A stretch of 38,024 nucleotides of DNA, taken from assembly GCF_003611695.1 (NCBI RefSeq), contig NZ_RAWE01000078.1, positions 1 through 38,024 of the forward strand, in the 5' to 3' direction. Below, in pieces: positions 15,883 through 25,023 of this stretch. A model generated the notes under the pieces. That model was not told where the DNA came from, did no database searches, and saw only the letters and a list, made by a program, of their open reading frames with translations. The number at the start of each line of letters is the position of its first letter. Position 1 is the first letter of the stretch. The translations under genes and the position numbers were made by a program. Source of the stretch: Corallococcus carmarthensis. GTDB lineage: Bacteria > Myxococcota > Myxococcia > Myxococcales > Myxococcaceae.

Positions 15883-16641
15883 CTATGCACCGAGGTCCGA
15901 GTCATCAAGCCACGCGATGATCTCTTGATACGACATCCCCGTCGCCTTGGCCGCACTCCGTGCGAATGTTCGGGAGGAAGCGGCCACATTCGGCGTCGAG
16001 TGCTCCACCGGCGCATTCATCAGGTCGAGGCAGCCCCGGCGCAGGTGGACCCAGGAGCGATTTGCCTGCCGCTTCAGCTCGTTCAACACGGACCGCACAC
16101 TGTCGTCGCGAGGAGCGGAGACCTGCCCCTCGATCTGGTCGTGGCCATCTTTGCTGACCGGGATCGGCGGGCGACCGTCACGCACGGGGTGATGAAGCTC
16201 AACGACGCCATCAGCAAGCGGGGCGCCTGAAACCATGCACACGTCGGCGGCGGCCCGGCACTCGGTGCGCGCGTTCCCGCCCAGCAGGTAGCGATCCGTC
16301 GCCGCCTGTTCGGCGGCGACCCATTGCTTCAGTGCATTCATCGCCAGCGTGAAGGCCCGGAACTCTTCGGGGAGCTTTCCCTTGAGCGACGGGGGCAACG
16401 GGTTTTGAACAAGGAAATCGCGAACGGGGCCGGGGGCCGTTGCCAGCACCGTGGCCTGCTCGAGAAGGAGTGCGCCGACCTGGTTCAGCAGCTCATCGAA
16501 CGCTTCCCGTGGCACCTTGCGATTCAGGTGGGAGGGGTCTTCGGACGCCCACGCCCGATACTCGCCGTAGTACCGCTCCAGCATTTCCTTCCGCTGGGGC
16601 TTGTTCAGCTTCTCTCTCGGTTCCGGCCGCTCGTACGCCAT
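15883..16641 (-). CDS. HH-motif protein, possible LHH/HNH-like nuclease toxin
   Basis: The protein has 252 residues and starts at ATG 16641, preceded by GGAAGAGAG. Residues 1-120 are charged and helical. A compact motif region follows: Cys135 in VCMVSG, then ELHHPVRDGRPPIP (149-162, His150-His151) and His167 in SKDGHDQIEG. This spacing resembles the LHH branch of HNH/EndoVII nucleases, where the paired His and a later His coordinate metal and attack DNA. Residues 180-252 are again helical. There is no signal peptide and none of the usual delivery domains. The SMI1/KNR4 gene just downstream supports a toxin role. Codons ending in A or T are more frequent than in adjacent genes. The fold assignment rests on the motif alone; a non-nuclease zinc protein remains possible. 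Confidence 0.6.
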   Translation of the reverse strand: MAYERPEPREKLNKPQRKEMLERYYGEYRAWASEDPSHLNRKVPREAFDELLNQVGALLLEQATVLATAPGPVRDFLVQNPLPPSLKGKLPEEFRAFTLAMNALKQWVAAEQAATDRYLLGGNARTECRAAADVCMVSGAPLADGVVELHHPVRDGRPPIPVSKDGHDQIEGQVSAPRDDSVRSVLNELKRQANRSWVHLRRGCLDLMNAPVEHSTPNVAASSRTFARSAAKATGMSYQEIIAWLDDSDLGA

Positions 16642-16747
16642 TGCTCTCTTCCATCCTGCGTTGGAATGACTGGCGGCAGCATGTCCTACGCCTTGCGAGC
16701 TCCGACATCCCCCAGAAGAGGCATGAGGATACAAGCGACGGTGTGCC

Positions 16748-17449
16748 TCACAGCGGTGCGTCCCCCGGTTGTGCATCCCGCGAGGCCGTGACCAGGTGCT
16801 GGAGGAACCAGTCCCGAGCCATCCCCGCAGCCAGTTCGAGCGTCCCCGGCTCCTCGAAGAGGTGGCTTGCCCCGGGAACGATCTCCAACCGCTTGCGCGT
16901 GCGCAGCGCCCCCCAGGCCTGACGGTTGAGTTCAATCACTTGCACATCATTCCCACCCACGATGAGCAACGTCGGTGCCCGCACCGCCGGCAGCACGGAG
17001 CCCGCGAGGTCCGGACGGCCGCCCCGGGACACCACCGCCTGAATGGCTTCAGGCGCACGTGCGGCGGCCACCAGCGCGGCCCCCGCTCCCGTGCTCGAAC
17101 CGAACAACCCGATGGGCCACCGTCCCAGTTCCGGCAGCTGCGTCAGCCATTCCGTGGCTCCCAGGAGCCGCCGCGCCAGCAGCTCGATGTCGAAGCGCAG
17201 ATGCCGCGTCCACCGCTCGGCCTCCTCCTCCCCCAGCGTGAGCAGGTCCATGAGCAGTGTCGCCAGCCCCGCCCGCTGAAGCACTCCCGCGACGTACCGG
17301 TTGCGCGGGCTGAAGCGGCTGCTGCCGCTGCCATGCGCGAACAGCACCACGCCAGAGACCGCCTCCGGCACGCTCAACGTTCCTTCCAGCCACACGCCGG
17401 GCTCCGCCTCCACCCGCACCGCGTGCTCCCAGGCTCCGTGCCCAGCCAT
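16748..17449 (-). CDS. Alpha/beta-hydrolase, dienelactone hydrolase-like, with intact triad
   Basis: The 233-residue protein carries a full alpha/beta-hydrolase triad: Ser119 in GSSTG, Asp168 in GGNDV and His196 in GASHLF, plus the HGSGSS oxyanion motif (39-44). No signal peptide is present, so it is cytoplasmic. The substrate is unknown. The gene lies 40 bp after the phosphoribosyltransferase gene in the same direction. Hydrolases of this group are commonly found next to, or fused with, this type of phosphoribosyltransferase, so the two likely share a role. It is a clear paralogue of the nucleophile-less protein at 4205-4993. Confidence 0.88.
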   Translation of the reverse strand: MAGHGAWEHAVRVEAEPGVWLEGTLSVPEAVSGVVLFAHGSGSSRFSPRNRYVAGVLQRAGLATLLMDLLTLGEEEAERWTRHLRFDIELLARRLLGATEWLTQLPELGRWPIGLFGSSTGAGAALVAAARAPEAIQAVVSRGGRPDLAGSVLPAVRAPTLLIVGGNDVQVIELNRQAWGALRTRKRLEIVPGASHLFEEPGTLELAAGMARDWFLQHLVTASRDAQPGDAPL

Positions 17450-17489
17450 GCGTCATGCCCTCCGCTGTCCCTTCCGGGCGCCACCGGAC

Positions 17490-18161
17490 TCACAGCGCCT
17501 CCTGGACAGCCCCGTCCCCGTGCGCGGCGCGCGCCAGCAGCTCGCGCACCTCGTCGTCGGTGGTCTGCGTGAAGTCCTCGTACCATTGGCCTACCGCGAA
17601 GAAGGGCTCCGGCGTGTAAAGGCAGACGACCGCGTCCGCTTCGCCCTGGAGCGACGCGCACGTCTCTGGAGCGCCCACCGGCACGCCCACCACGATGCGC
17701 GCGGGCCCCTGCTGGCGAAGCGCCCGGAGCGCCGCCCGCATGGTGGAGCCCGTGGCCAGCCCGTCGTCCACCAGGATCACCGTCCGCCCTTCGACGCGCG
17801 CCGGAGGCCTGCCGTCGCGGAAGAGCTGATCCCTTCGTGCAAGCTCCCGCGCCTCACGCTCCACGGCCGCCGCGATGGCCGCCTCGGGAATCCCCAGCCT
17901 CCGCACGACGCCCGCGTTGAGGACCGCGACGCCGCCCGTGGCGATGGCCCCCATGGCCAGCTCCTCGTGCCCCGGAGTACCAAGCTTGCGCACCGCGAAC
18001 ACGTCCAGCGGAACCCCCAGCATCCGAGCCACCTCGAAGCCCACGGGAACACCGCCGCGCGGCAGCGCCAGCACCACCAGGTCCCCGCCTCCGCCGAGCA
18101 GGACGTGGAGCCGTTGGCCCAACGCACGGCCTGCATCGACGCGGTTTTGAAATACCTTCAT
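17490..18161 (-). CDS. Type I phosphoribosyltransferase-family protein
   Basis: The 223-residue protein has the PRPP-binding signature VILVDDGLATGST (128-140) and the PPi-loop-like segment LALPRGGVPVG (31-41). These residues bind 5-phosphoribosyl pyrophosphate in type I enzymes. The acceptor cannot be deduced, because this subgroup is known mainly from genomic association with dienelactone hydrolase-like and stress-related genes. ATG 18161 is chosen because homologous sequence begins at MKVF and a G-run lies about ten bases upstream; the in-frame extension further up to 18329 is Arg-rich and unlike a real N-terminus. It probably forms an operon with the hydrolase. Confidence 0.88.
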   Translation of the reverse strand: MKVFQNRVDAGRALGQRLHVLLGGGGDLVVLALPRGGVPVGFEVARMLGVPLDVFAVRKLGTPGHEELAMGAIATGGVAVLNAGVVRRLGIPEAAIAAAVEREARELARRDQLFRDGRPPARVEGRTVILVDDGLATGSTMRAALRALRQQGPARIVVGVPVGAPETCASLQGEADAVVCLYTPEPFFAVGQWYEDFTQTTDDEVRELLARAAHGDGAVQEAL

Positions 18162-18463
18162 GCCATGCCCCCGCGTCTCGACAGACGCCCTCCTCCTTGA
18201 GGTGGAAGACGTGGTGGGCGGTAGCAAGGGCACACTGCCTGCCCGCTCGCAGCACCTTCGAGGACGTACACGCCTGACAGGGCGCCTCGCGACAGGCACG
18301 GCCACGCGCTGTGTATGCCCTTTCGGCACCTGATTCAGCGATCAACCATTAACAAACATTTACACCCGTCTTTGCGCACGTAACGCGAAGCGTCACCTGC
18401 CTATCGTCTGTTCCGCGTCAAAACCCCGCACGTGTGCGTCAAAACCCAACGCAGGGAGTCCCC
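18162..18463. promoter_or_regulatory. Divergent regulatory region with AT-rich patch and repeat-flanked palindrome
   Basis: This 302-bp region separates the phosphoribosyltransferase (-) and aldehyde dehydrogenase (+) genes. Bases 18333-18364 are unusually AT-rich. A 12-bp direct repeat GCGTCAAAACCC occurs at 18415-18426 and 18436-18447, starts 21 bp apart. The palindrome CGCAC-GT-GTGCG (18427-18438) fills the space between and overlaps the second copy. The repeats end 16 bp before the dehydrogenase ATG. TTTACA (18359-18364) and TAACGC (18381-18386) are a weak -35/-10 pair. An activator or repressor site is likely. Confidence 0.6.
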
Positions 18464-19990
18464 ATGTCGAAGGTCTATGAAGCTCCGGGTCAAAAGGGCA
18501 GCAAGGTTGAGTACAAGAGCCGCTACGGCAACTACATCGGCGGTGAGTTCGTCCCGCCCGTGAAGGGCCAGTACTTCGAGAACATCAGCCCCGTCACCGG
18601 CCGCCCCTTCTGCGAGATTCCCCGCTCCACCGCGGAGGACATCGAGAAGGCGCTCGACGCCGCCCACAAGGCGAAGGACGCGTGGGGAAAGACGGCCGCC
18701 GGCGAGCGCGCCAACATCCTGCTGAAGATCGCCGACCGGATGGAGCAGAACCTGGAGATGCTCGCCGTCTCCGAGACGTGGGACAACGGCAAGCCCGTCC
18801 GCGAAACGCTCGCCGCGGACCTGCCGCTCGCCATCGACCACTTCCGCTACTTCGCCGGCTGCCTCCGCGCGCAGGAAGGGTCGCTCAGCCAGCTGGATGA
18901 CAACACCGTCGCCTACCACTTCAACGAGCCGCTCGGCGTCGTGGGGCAGATCATCCCGTGGAACTTCCCGCTGCTCATGGCCGCGTGGAAGCTGGCCCCC
19001 GCGCTCGCCGCCGGCAACTGCGTCGTCCTCAAGCCCGCGGAACAGACCCCCGTCACCATCCTCAAGTTCGCGGAGCTGGTGGGCGACCTGCTTCCCCCTG
19101 GCGTGTTCAACATCGTGAACGGCTTCGGCATCGAGGCCGGCAAGCCGCTCGCCAGCAACAAGCGCATCGCGAAGATCGCCTTCACGGGTGAGACGACCAC
19201 CGGCCGCCTCATCATGCAGTACGCCTCCGAGAACATCATCCCCGTCACCCTGGAGCTGGGCGGCAAGTCCCCCAACATCTTCTTCGAGGACGTCTTCGCC
19301 AAGGACGACGACTTCGCCCAGAAGGCGCTGGAAGGCTTCGCGATGTTTGCCCTCAACCAGGGCGAGGTCTGCACCTGCCCCTCCCGCTCGCTCGTCGCCG
19401 AACGCTTCTACGACGAGTTCATCGCCAAGGCCGTGGAGCGCACCCAGCGCATCGTGCAGGGCAACCCCCTGGACGTCGCCACGCAGATTGGCGCGCAGGC
19501 GTCCAATGATCAGCTGGAGAAGATCCTCTCCTACCTGGACATCGGCAAGAAGGAGGGCGCCAAGGTGCTGACCGGCGGCGGCCGCAAGTCGCTGCCCGGC
19601 GCGCTGGCGGAGGGCTTCTACGTGGAGCCCACCATCTTCGAAGGCCACAACAAGATGCGCGTGTTCCAGGAGGAGATCTTCGGCCCCGTCGTCGCGGTGG
19701 CGAAGTTCAAGGACGCGGCGGACGCGCTCGCGCAGGCCAACGACACGCTCTACGGCCTGGGCGCCGGCGTGTGGACGCGCGACACCAACACCGCGTACCG
19801 CATGGGCCGCGGCATCCAGGCGGGCCGCGTCTGGGTGAACTGCTACCACCTGTATCCCGCGCACGCGGCGTTCGGCGGCTACAAGCAGTCCGGCATCGGC
19901 CGCGAGACGCACAAGATGATGCTCAATCACTACCAGCAGACGAAGAACCTGCTCGTCAGCTACGACCCGAAGCCCATGGGCTTCTTCTAG
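18464..19990 (+). CDS. NAD-dependent aldehyde dehydrogenase, ExaC/AldB-like
   Basis: The 508-residue length is normal for the family. The catalytic Cys is Cys303 in GEVCTCPSR, the general base is Glu264 in LELGGKSPN, and IIPWNFPL (163-170) and FTGETTTG form the cofactor-binding parts. The sequence is closest in feel to ExaC/AldB/AcoD acetaldehyde dehydrogenases, which oxidise acetaldehyde or chloroacetaldehyde to the acid during alcohol use. ATG 18464 follows AGGGAG. A DUF779 gene begins 9 bp after its stop, the standard partner of this subgroup. Codon bias is strongly toward C-ending codons, which suggests high expression. Regulation probably acts at the repeats immediately upstream. Confidence 0.93.
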   Translation: MSKVYEAPGQKGSKVEYKSRYGNYIGGEFVPPVKGQYFENISPVTGRPFCEIPRSTAEDIEKALDAAHKAKDAWGKTAAGERANILLKIADRMEQNLEMLAVSETWDNGKPVRETLAADLPLAIDHFRYFAGCLRAQEGSLSQLDDNTVAYHFNEPLGVVGQIIPWNFPLLMAAWKLAPALAAGNCVVLKPAEQTPVTILKFAELVGDLLPPGVFNIVNGFGIEAGKPLASNKRIAKIAFTGETTTGRLIMQYASENIIPVTLELGGKSPNIFFEDVFAKDDDFAQKALEGFAMFALNQGEVCTCPSRSLVAERFYDEFIAKAVERTQRIVQGNPLDVATQIGAQASNDQLEKILSYLDIGKKEGAKVLTGGGRKSLPGALAEGFYVEPTIFEGHNKMRVFQEEIFGPVVAVAKFKDAADALAQANDTLYGLGAGVWTRDTNTAYRMGRGIQAGRVWVNCYHLYPAHAAFGGYKQSGIGRETHKMMLNHYQQTKNLLVSYDPKPMGFF

Positions 19991-19999
19991 GACCCACCC

Positions 20000-20389
20000 A
20001 TGTCCGTGCCGCGCGTCGAGGTCACGCCGGCCGCCGAGGCCCTGCTCCACAAGATGCAGGGCCTTCACGGCCCGCTCCTCTTCCACCAGTCCGGCGGCTG
20101 CTGTGACGGCAGCGCGCCCATGTGCTTCCCGCGCGGCGACTTCCGCGTGGGGCAGGAGGACGTGTACCTGGGCGATATCGTCCGCACGCCCTTCTACATG
20201 TCCGGCCCGCAGTTCGAGCTCTGGCGCCACACCCACCTCACCGTGGACGTGGTGCCCGGCCGCGGCAGCGGCTTCTCCGTCGAAGCCCCCGAAGGCGTGC
20301 GCTTCCTCATCCGCTCACGCCTGTTCACCGACGCCGAGTACCGCGCGCTGGAACAGGAAGGCCCGCCGCTCAAGGGGCCCCAGCACTGA
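20000..20389 (+). CDS. DUF779 family protein
   Basis: The 129-residue protein matches DUF779, a small family almost always encoded beside ExaC/AldB-type aldehyde dehydrogenases. Conserved features are FHQSGGCCDGSAPMC (48-62) with three Cys that could bind metal or be redox-active, and FYMSGPQFELW in the middle. Biochemical function is not established. Its tight coupling to the dehydrogenase (9 bp) suggests a helper role in the same pathway. It converges with the histidine kinase at 20419; the 29 bp between contain no clear terminator. Confidence 0.9.
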   Translation: MSVPRVEVTPAAEALLHKMQGLHGPLLFHQSGGCCDGSAPMCFPRGDFRVGQEDVYLGDIVRTPFYMSGPQFELWRHTHLTVDVVPGRGSGFSVEAPEGVRFLIRSRLFTDAEYRALEQEGPPLKGPQH

Positions 20390-20418
20390 AGGCCGCGCCG
20401 TCCGCGTCCCGTCCTCCC

Positions 20419-23337
20419 TCACGCATCCTGGGGAGGAGGGGGCCGGGCGTCGGGCATCGACGGCCTCCGGGGCAGCCGCAGCGTGAAGGTGGCGCCCTGC
20501 CCCGGCTGACTGTCCACGTCGATGCGGCCGCCCAGCGCCTCGACAATCTGGCGGCTGATGTAGAGCCCCAGCCCCATGCCGCCGTAGTGCCGCTCGCTCA
20601 CGGCGCGCTCGAAGCGTCCGAAGAGGCGCGGCAGTGCATCCGCTTCGATGCCGATGCCCTCGTCGCGCACCTCCAGCCAGACCTCGTCGAGCGCATCCAC
20701 GCCCGCGCGCACCGACACCGGCTGGCCCGCGCCGTACTTCGCCGCGTTGGTGAGCAGGTTCACCAGCACCTGGTCCAACCGCAGCGCGTCCCACTGGCCC
20801 GTCAGCGTGCGTGGCAGCTCCACCTTCAGCGGGCACCGCGCCTGGATGAACACGTCCTCCAGCCGCTCCACCGCGTCGCGCGTCAGCTGCACCAGGTCCA
20901 CCTCCGCGCGCTCCAGCGACAGCTTGCCCAGCGACAGCCGGCTCACGTCCAGCAGGTTGTCCACCAGCGCCGTCAGCCGGAGCACCTGCCGCTGCGCGGT
21001 GTGGAGCTTTCCGGTGACAGGCCCTGGCGCGCCCGCGGTCTCCAGCGCCCGGCCAATGAGGTTGTGCTGGAGGATGAGGCTGGTGAGCGGCGTCTTCAGC
21101 TCGTGGCTCGCCACGGAGAGGAATTCGTCGCGCAGCCGCACCGCGGACTGGGCGTCGTGGAACAGGCGCGCGTTCTCCAGCGCCACGCTCACACGCAGCG
21201 CCAGCTCCTCCGCCATCGTCACGTCCGCGGCCACCAGCGTGCGCTGGGGCTCGGCGGTGAACAGCGTGATGACGCCCAGCGTGCGGCCTCGCGCGCGCAG
21301 CGGCACCGACAGCACCGACGTGGGTGCCAGACTGTCCACCAGCGTCCGGTGCGCGTCGTTCGTGGAGACGGCGTCGCAGCGCTTGAAGTCCAGGCGCGAC
21401 AGGAAGCAGACCTCCCCGGACCGGAAGCACTGGAGCGCCGGGTGCGCGGGTCCCCGGTCTCCTCTCCTCGGCAGGGCCTCCTTCAGCCGCGCGTCGTGCC
21501 CCGTCACCCGGTGGGCCGCCGTCACCCGCCGCAGGGTGCCGTCCGGCGCGGCCAGGTCCACCAGGCAGCCGGTGGCCACGTGGTCCACCACCAGCCGCGC
21601 CACCTCCGGCAGCGCCTCTTCCACGTCGTCCAGACGCAGCGCCAGCACGCGGCTCGCGTCCAGCAGCAGTTGCAGCCGCTCCTCGGCCTCCTTGCGCCGG
21701 GTGACGTCCGCCATCGCGCCGGTGAGCTCCGTCACCTTGCCGTCCGGTCCGGCGAAGGACTGCCCCACGCTGTGCAGCCAGCGCACGCCGCCGTCCCGGC
21801 GCAGCACGCGGAACTCCAGCTCGAAGAAGCCCGGTGCCTCGCGCTGGTAGCGGAGGAACTCCGCCTCCACGTGCGGCCGGTCCTCCGGATGCAGCCGCTC
21901 CAGCATGTCGCCCACCGGCACCGACGAGTCCACCGCCGGAAGGCCCAGCATGTGGTTGAGCGCCGCGTCGTGCAGCTCCCTGCCGCGCACCAGGTCCACG
22001 CGCCAGGTGCCCATGTCGCCGGTCACCAGCGCCTGCCGCAGCCGCTCCGTGCGCTCGCGCAGCGCTTCGTAGAGCGCCGCCCGCTCCAGCGCCTGCGCGC
22101 ACTGGTGCGCCAGCGCCTCCAGGAACGCGCGCTCCGCGGCTGGGAAGACGCGCGGCTCCGGCCACGAAAGCAGCAGCAGGCCGCGCACGCGCGTCTCACC
22201 CCACAGCGGCACCACCGCGCGGGCTCCCGGGCCCTGGCTGCGCACGAACTCCGCGTCCTCGGGGTAGCGCGCGAGGAACTCCTCCAGCGAATGGAACCAG
22301 CCCGCCTCGCGCCGGAGCGCCGGCCATGCCGCCGGAGGGGACCCGTCCGGCGGCCGTGCGAAGCGGGCCAGCGCCTCCTCGGAGTAGCCCAGCACGCGCA
22401 GCGGGCGCATCTGGCCATCCTCCTCCAACGCCAGCACCGCGACGCGCGTGGCGCCGCTGGCCTCCCACACCTCGCGCGCCAGCACCTGCGCCACCGCGTC
22501 CTCGGTGGCCGCGCGGGACAGGGACGCCGTCACCGCCTGCAACCGCGCCGTGCGCGCCTGGGCCTGACGGGCCTCGCCGTACAGGAGCGCGTTGTCCAAC
22601 GACAGCGCGGCCCGGCGGGCCAGCTCACGCACCAGCTCCAGGTCGCACTCGCCAAAGCGGCCGGCCGTGCCGGACATCAATGACAGACATCCCAGCACCC
22701 GCCCGCGCGCCACCAGCGGCACCAGCATCACGGAGCGGCACCCCAGGCGCCACGTCTCCTCCAGGTCCGGGTTCCCCCGCGCCAGCTCCTGGAACGCCTG
22801 TTCGGGCACCTCCGGGATGAGGCGGGGCTGGCCGGTGCTCAGCACGTGGGCCACGCCCTGGGAGCCGTTCTCTTGAAGGGCCCAGCGCTCGGCAATGGCA
22901 TACACGGAGGGCACGAGCGAGGGGTCCCGGTGCGCCGCGCCCCTTCGCACCACCTTGTGCGAAGGCGTGACGACATCCACCGCGCACCAGTCCGCCAGCT
23001 CAGGCACCACCAGCTCCGCCAACTGACGCAGCACCGTGGGTTCGTCCAACGACGACACCAGCACCTCGCCCGCGCGAGCCAGGAACGCGAAGCGGCCCTC
23101 CTCCAGGGAGGGTGACGTCTCCCGCGGCCCGGAGGGAACGACAGGCGACACGGCCTCCCCGGCGGGCGCGGTGGAGGATGCGGGCGTCACCGGCGCGGCA
23201 ACGGCCTCGCCTCCGCTCACGGGCGCGCCCATGTCACCACGTGGCGGCACGGGGGCCACGTCGTTCGTCATCACGGCGGACGGCGGCGGTTGCTCGCCGG
23301 CAGGCTCGGTCGAAGGCTCGAGGGAGGGTTCGGGCAT
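20419..23337 (-). CDS. Large soluble sensor histidine kinase with three GAF domains and a PAS domain
   Basis: Counted from ATG 23337 the protein has 972 residues. A Pro/Ala-rich disordered leader (1-80) is followed by GAF1 (about 95-255), GAF2 (about 275-440), a PAS/PAC unit (about 455-580), GAF3 (about 590-735), a HisKA domain with ASHELKTP (phospho-His about 745), and an ATPase domain with NLLTNAAKY, RDEGIGIE and GGMGLGL. No membrane segment is visible, so signals are internal. No receiver domain or adjacent regulator is present, making it an orphan kinase. GTG at 23415 would extend it by 26 residues, but a 7-bp palindrome there looks like a terminator for the upstream gene, so the shorter start is preferred. 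Confidence 0.9.
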   Translation of the reverse strand: MPEPSLEPSTEPAGEQPPPSAVMTNDVAPVPPRGDMGAPVSGGEAVAAPVTPASSTAPAGEAVSPVVPSGPRETSPSLEEGRFAFLARAGEVLVSSLDEPTVLRQLAELVVPELADWCAVDVVTPSHKVVRRGAAHRDPSLVPSVYAIAERWALQENGSQGVAHVLSTGQPRLIPEVPEQAFQELARGNPDLEETWRLGCRSVMLVPLVARGRVLGCLSLMSGTAGRFGECDLELVRELARRAALSLDNALLYGEARQAQARTARLQAVTASLSRAATEDAVAQVLAREVWEASGATRVAVLALEEDGQMRPLRVLGYSEEALARFARPPDGSPPAAWPALRREAGWFHSLEEFLARYPEDAEFVRSQGPGARAVVPLWGETRVRGLLLLSWPEPRVFPAAERAFLEALAHQCAQALERAALYEALRERTERLRQALVTGDMGTWRVDLVRGRELHDAALNHMLGLPAVDSSVPVGDMLERLHPEDRPHVEAEFLRYQREAPGFFELEFRVLRRDGGVRWLHSVGQSFAGPDGKVTELTGAMADVTRRKEAEERLQLLLDASRVLALRLDDVEEALPEVARLVVDHVATGCLVDLAAPDGTLRRVTAAHRVTGHDARLKEALPRRGDRGPAHPALQCFRSGEVCFLSRLDFKRCDAVSTNDAHRTLVDSLAPTSVLSVPLRARGRTLGVITLFTAEPQRTLVAADVTMAEELALRVSVALENARLFHDAQSAVRLRDEFLSVASHELKTPLTSLILQHNLIGRALETAGAPGPVTGKLHTAQRQVLRLTALVDNLLDVSRLSLGKLSLERAEVDLVQLTRDAVERLEDVFIQARCPLKVELPRTLTGQWDALRLDQVLVNLLTNAAKYGAGQPVSVRAGVDALDEVWLEVRDEGIGIEADALPRLFGRFERAVSERHYGGMGLGLYISRQIVEALGGRIDVDSQPGQGATFTLRLPRRPSMPDARPPPPQDA

Positions 23338-23398
23338 GGAGCGCGGGCCATGGCGCCATGGGAATGACGCCTCACCAAAGGGACGCTCCGATAATGAC

Positions 23399-23413
23399 GG
23401 CCCCCAGGGGGCC
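23399..23413 (-). terminator. Palindromic stem-loop after the aldo/keto reductase gene
   Basis: GGCCCCC-A-GGGGGCC is a perfect 7-bp inverted repeat about 80 bp past the reductase stop. On the minus strand it is followed by GTCATTAT, a weak T-rich tail. The palindrome is certain; termination is inferred. Confidence 0.45.
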
Positions 23414-23493
23414 ACAAGCCTCCATGGTCCCTGGATTCAATACGAGTGTCCGGCAGGCAACCCGTTCAGGCCCGGCAGCCTACGCGCCGCGAC

Positions 23494-24447
23494 TCAGGCA
23501 GCAGTGACATCCGGTGAAGGCGGGTTCCACCACACCGCGCCCTTGCCCTGGATGGCCGCGTGCGCCCGGTCGCGCACCGCATGGAGCTCCGCCGCGTCCA
23601 GGGGCCGGAAGGCCGAGGCCGCTCGCAGCGCGGCGTCCTGTTCGTTCGGGAAGCTCATCCCCATCAACATCACGTCCGGATCCACCGTGAGCGTGTACCG
23701 CACGCACTCCTCCACCGACAGGTGCGGCAGCGCCGGCATGCCACGCGCCTCACCGCCAGAGCTCACCTTGCCGCGCGGCCGCTCCTGGAGCGGCCGGCCA
23801 TAGCCCTCCGTGTCCCCCAGCAGCTTGCCCGCGCCGAACGTCTTGAACGACACCACGCCCACGCCCTTCTCACGCGCCAGGGGCAGCACCTCCTCCACGT
23901 AGCGCGCGTCCACGAACGGCCCCAGCGGGAACATCACCACGTCACACCGCCCGGAGCGCACCGCCGCCACCAGCGCGTCCGGGTGGTGGCAGGAGATGCC
24001 CTTGAAGCGCGCCTGCCCCTTCTCCACGCACGCCTCCAACTGCTCCAGCGCGCCGCCCGGCCGGGCCAATTCCTCCCACTGCGCCAGTGACTTCACCGCG
24101 TGCAGCGCGAACAGGTCCACCGACGGCAGGCCCAGCCGCCGCAAGGAGGCCTCCACCTGCGGCGCCACCGGCGCGTCCAGCACGTCCACCTTGTCGATGA
24201 CGAACACGCCCTCGCGCCGGCCGCGCAGGGCCTCGCCCACGACCTCCTCGCTCAGGCCGTCCTCGTAGCCGGGCGCCGTGTCGATGACGTTGAGCCCCGC
24301 GTCCAGCGCCCGCGTGAGCGTGGCGACGAGCTGCTCGCGCGGCACCGTGCGGTCCGCCAGGTCGCCAATGCCTACCGCCGTCGCGGTGAAGCCCGTGCGC
24401 CCCAACGGGCGGCGCGGAGTGAAGCGGGGAAGCGAAGTCGGGGTCAT
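23494..24447 (-). CDS. Aldo/keto reductase
   Basis: The 317-residue protein follows the aldo/keto reductase pattern. The catalytic tetrad can be placed: Asp and Tyr in DTAPGYEDG, Lys in VIDKVD and His in LFALHAV. It should reduce carbonyls with NAD(P)H in a TIM barrel. ATG 24447 has GGGAGG nine bases upstream. The substrate is unknown. A non-standard feature is the long 'FGAGKLLGDTEGYGRP' type loop in the C-terminal half. It lies downstream of the two DUF5985-type genes with a 40-bp gap and in the same direction, so it may be the last gene of that operon. Confidence 0.88.
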   Translation of the reverse strand: MTPTSLPRFTPRRPLGRTGFTATAVGIGDLADRTVPREQLVATLTRALDAGLNVIDTAPGYEDGLSEEVVGEALRGRREGVFVIDKVDVLDAPVAPQVEASLRRLGLPSVDLFALHAVKSLAQWEELARPGGALEQLEACVEKGQARFKGISCHHPDALVAAVRSGRCDVVMFPLGPFVDARYVEEVLPLAREKGVGVVSFKTFGAGKLLGDTEGYGRPLQERPRGKVSSGGEARGMPALPHLSVEECVRYTLTVDPDVMLMGMSFPNEQDAALRAASAFRPLDAAELHAVRDRAHAAIQGKGAVWWNPPSPDVTAA

Positions 24448-24487
24448 GAAGAGGGTCCTCCCGCGGGACGAGGAGGAGAACAGCATC

Positions 24488-24763
24488 TCACCCGGAGCCG
24501 CGCCCCGCCCGGTTCTTGTCCCAGATGGCTCCCAGGATGAGCAGGTAGGCCACCAGGCGCACGACGTACAGGTAGTGGATGCGCTCGCTGTCCAGGTCCG
24601 GCGCCAGCAGCGCGCCCAGCACGTTGTGCACCCCCATCAGCGTGAAGGACAGGGAGAACAGCGCGAAGAGCCGGTCCTTCGACTGGAGATAGAAGCGCAG
24701 GAAGAACAGGGCGCACGCCAGGTACGCCATCAACACCGCGCCGTCGAGCAGGGGCTTCAACAT
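24488..24763 (-). CDS. Small membrane protein, DUF5985-like (second of a pair)
   Basis: The protein has 91 residues with three hydrophobic segments (about 8-24, 33-52 and 67-82), so it is an inner-membrane protein. It resembles the upstream neighbour in length and in the pattern LxxALxxLRFYxxSKxRLxxF, and both fit DUF5985-type proteins of unknown function. ATG 24763 lies two bases after the upstream stop, so translation is probably coupled. A charged tail rich in Arg, Gly and Ser ends the protein on the cytoplasmic side. Confidence 0.75.
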   Translation of the reverse strand: MLKPLLDGAVLMAYLACALFFLRFYLQSKDRLFALFSLSFTLMGVHNVLGALLAPDLDSERIHYLYVVRLVAYLLILGAIWDKNRAGRGSG

Positions 24764-24765
24764 GC

Positions 24766-25023
24766 TCAGGACACGTCCCAGATGAGGCCGAAGAGCAGCA
24801 CGCCGCTGCCCACCAGCGACGTCACCGTGCGCGCCAGTGACAAATCCCCCGCTGGGATGAGCACCAGGTCCACGAAGAGCAACACGTTGTTCAGGGTGAA
24901 GACCGTGAAGCACAGACCGCTGTAGAGCAGCAGCTTCATCCGTGTGCGCCGCCAGGCCCGCAGCAGCAGCACCGCGCACGCCGCGCTCGTCAACGCGCAC
25001 AGGAGGTAGACCGCCTCAGCCAT
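24766..25023 (-). CDS. Small membrane protein, DUF5985-like (first of a pair)
   Basis: The protein has 85 residues and three hydrophobic segments (about 3-20, 32-53 and 62-82). Its central LRAWRRTRMKLLLYSGLCF pattern parallels the LRFYLQSKDRL segment of the next gene. It overlaps the upstream wHTH gene by 8 bp and is followed by its partner after 2 bp. Two tandem short three-helix proteins of one family suggest a hetero-oligomer in the inner membrane. Function is not known. Confidence 0.78.
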   Translation of the reverse strand: MAEAVYLLCALTSAACAVLLLRAWRRTRMKLLLYSGLCFTVFTLNNVLLFVDLVLIPAGDLSLARTVTSLVGSGVLLFGLIWDVS

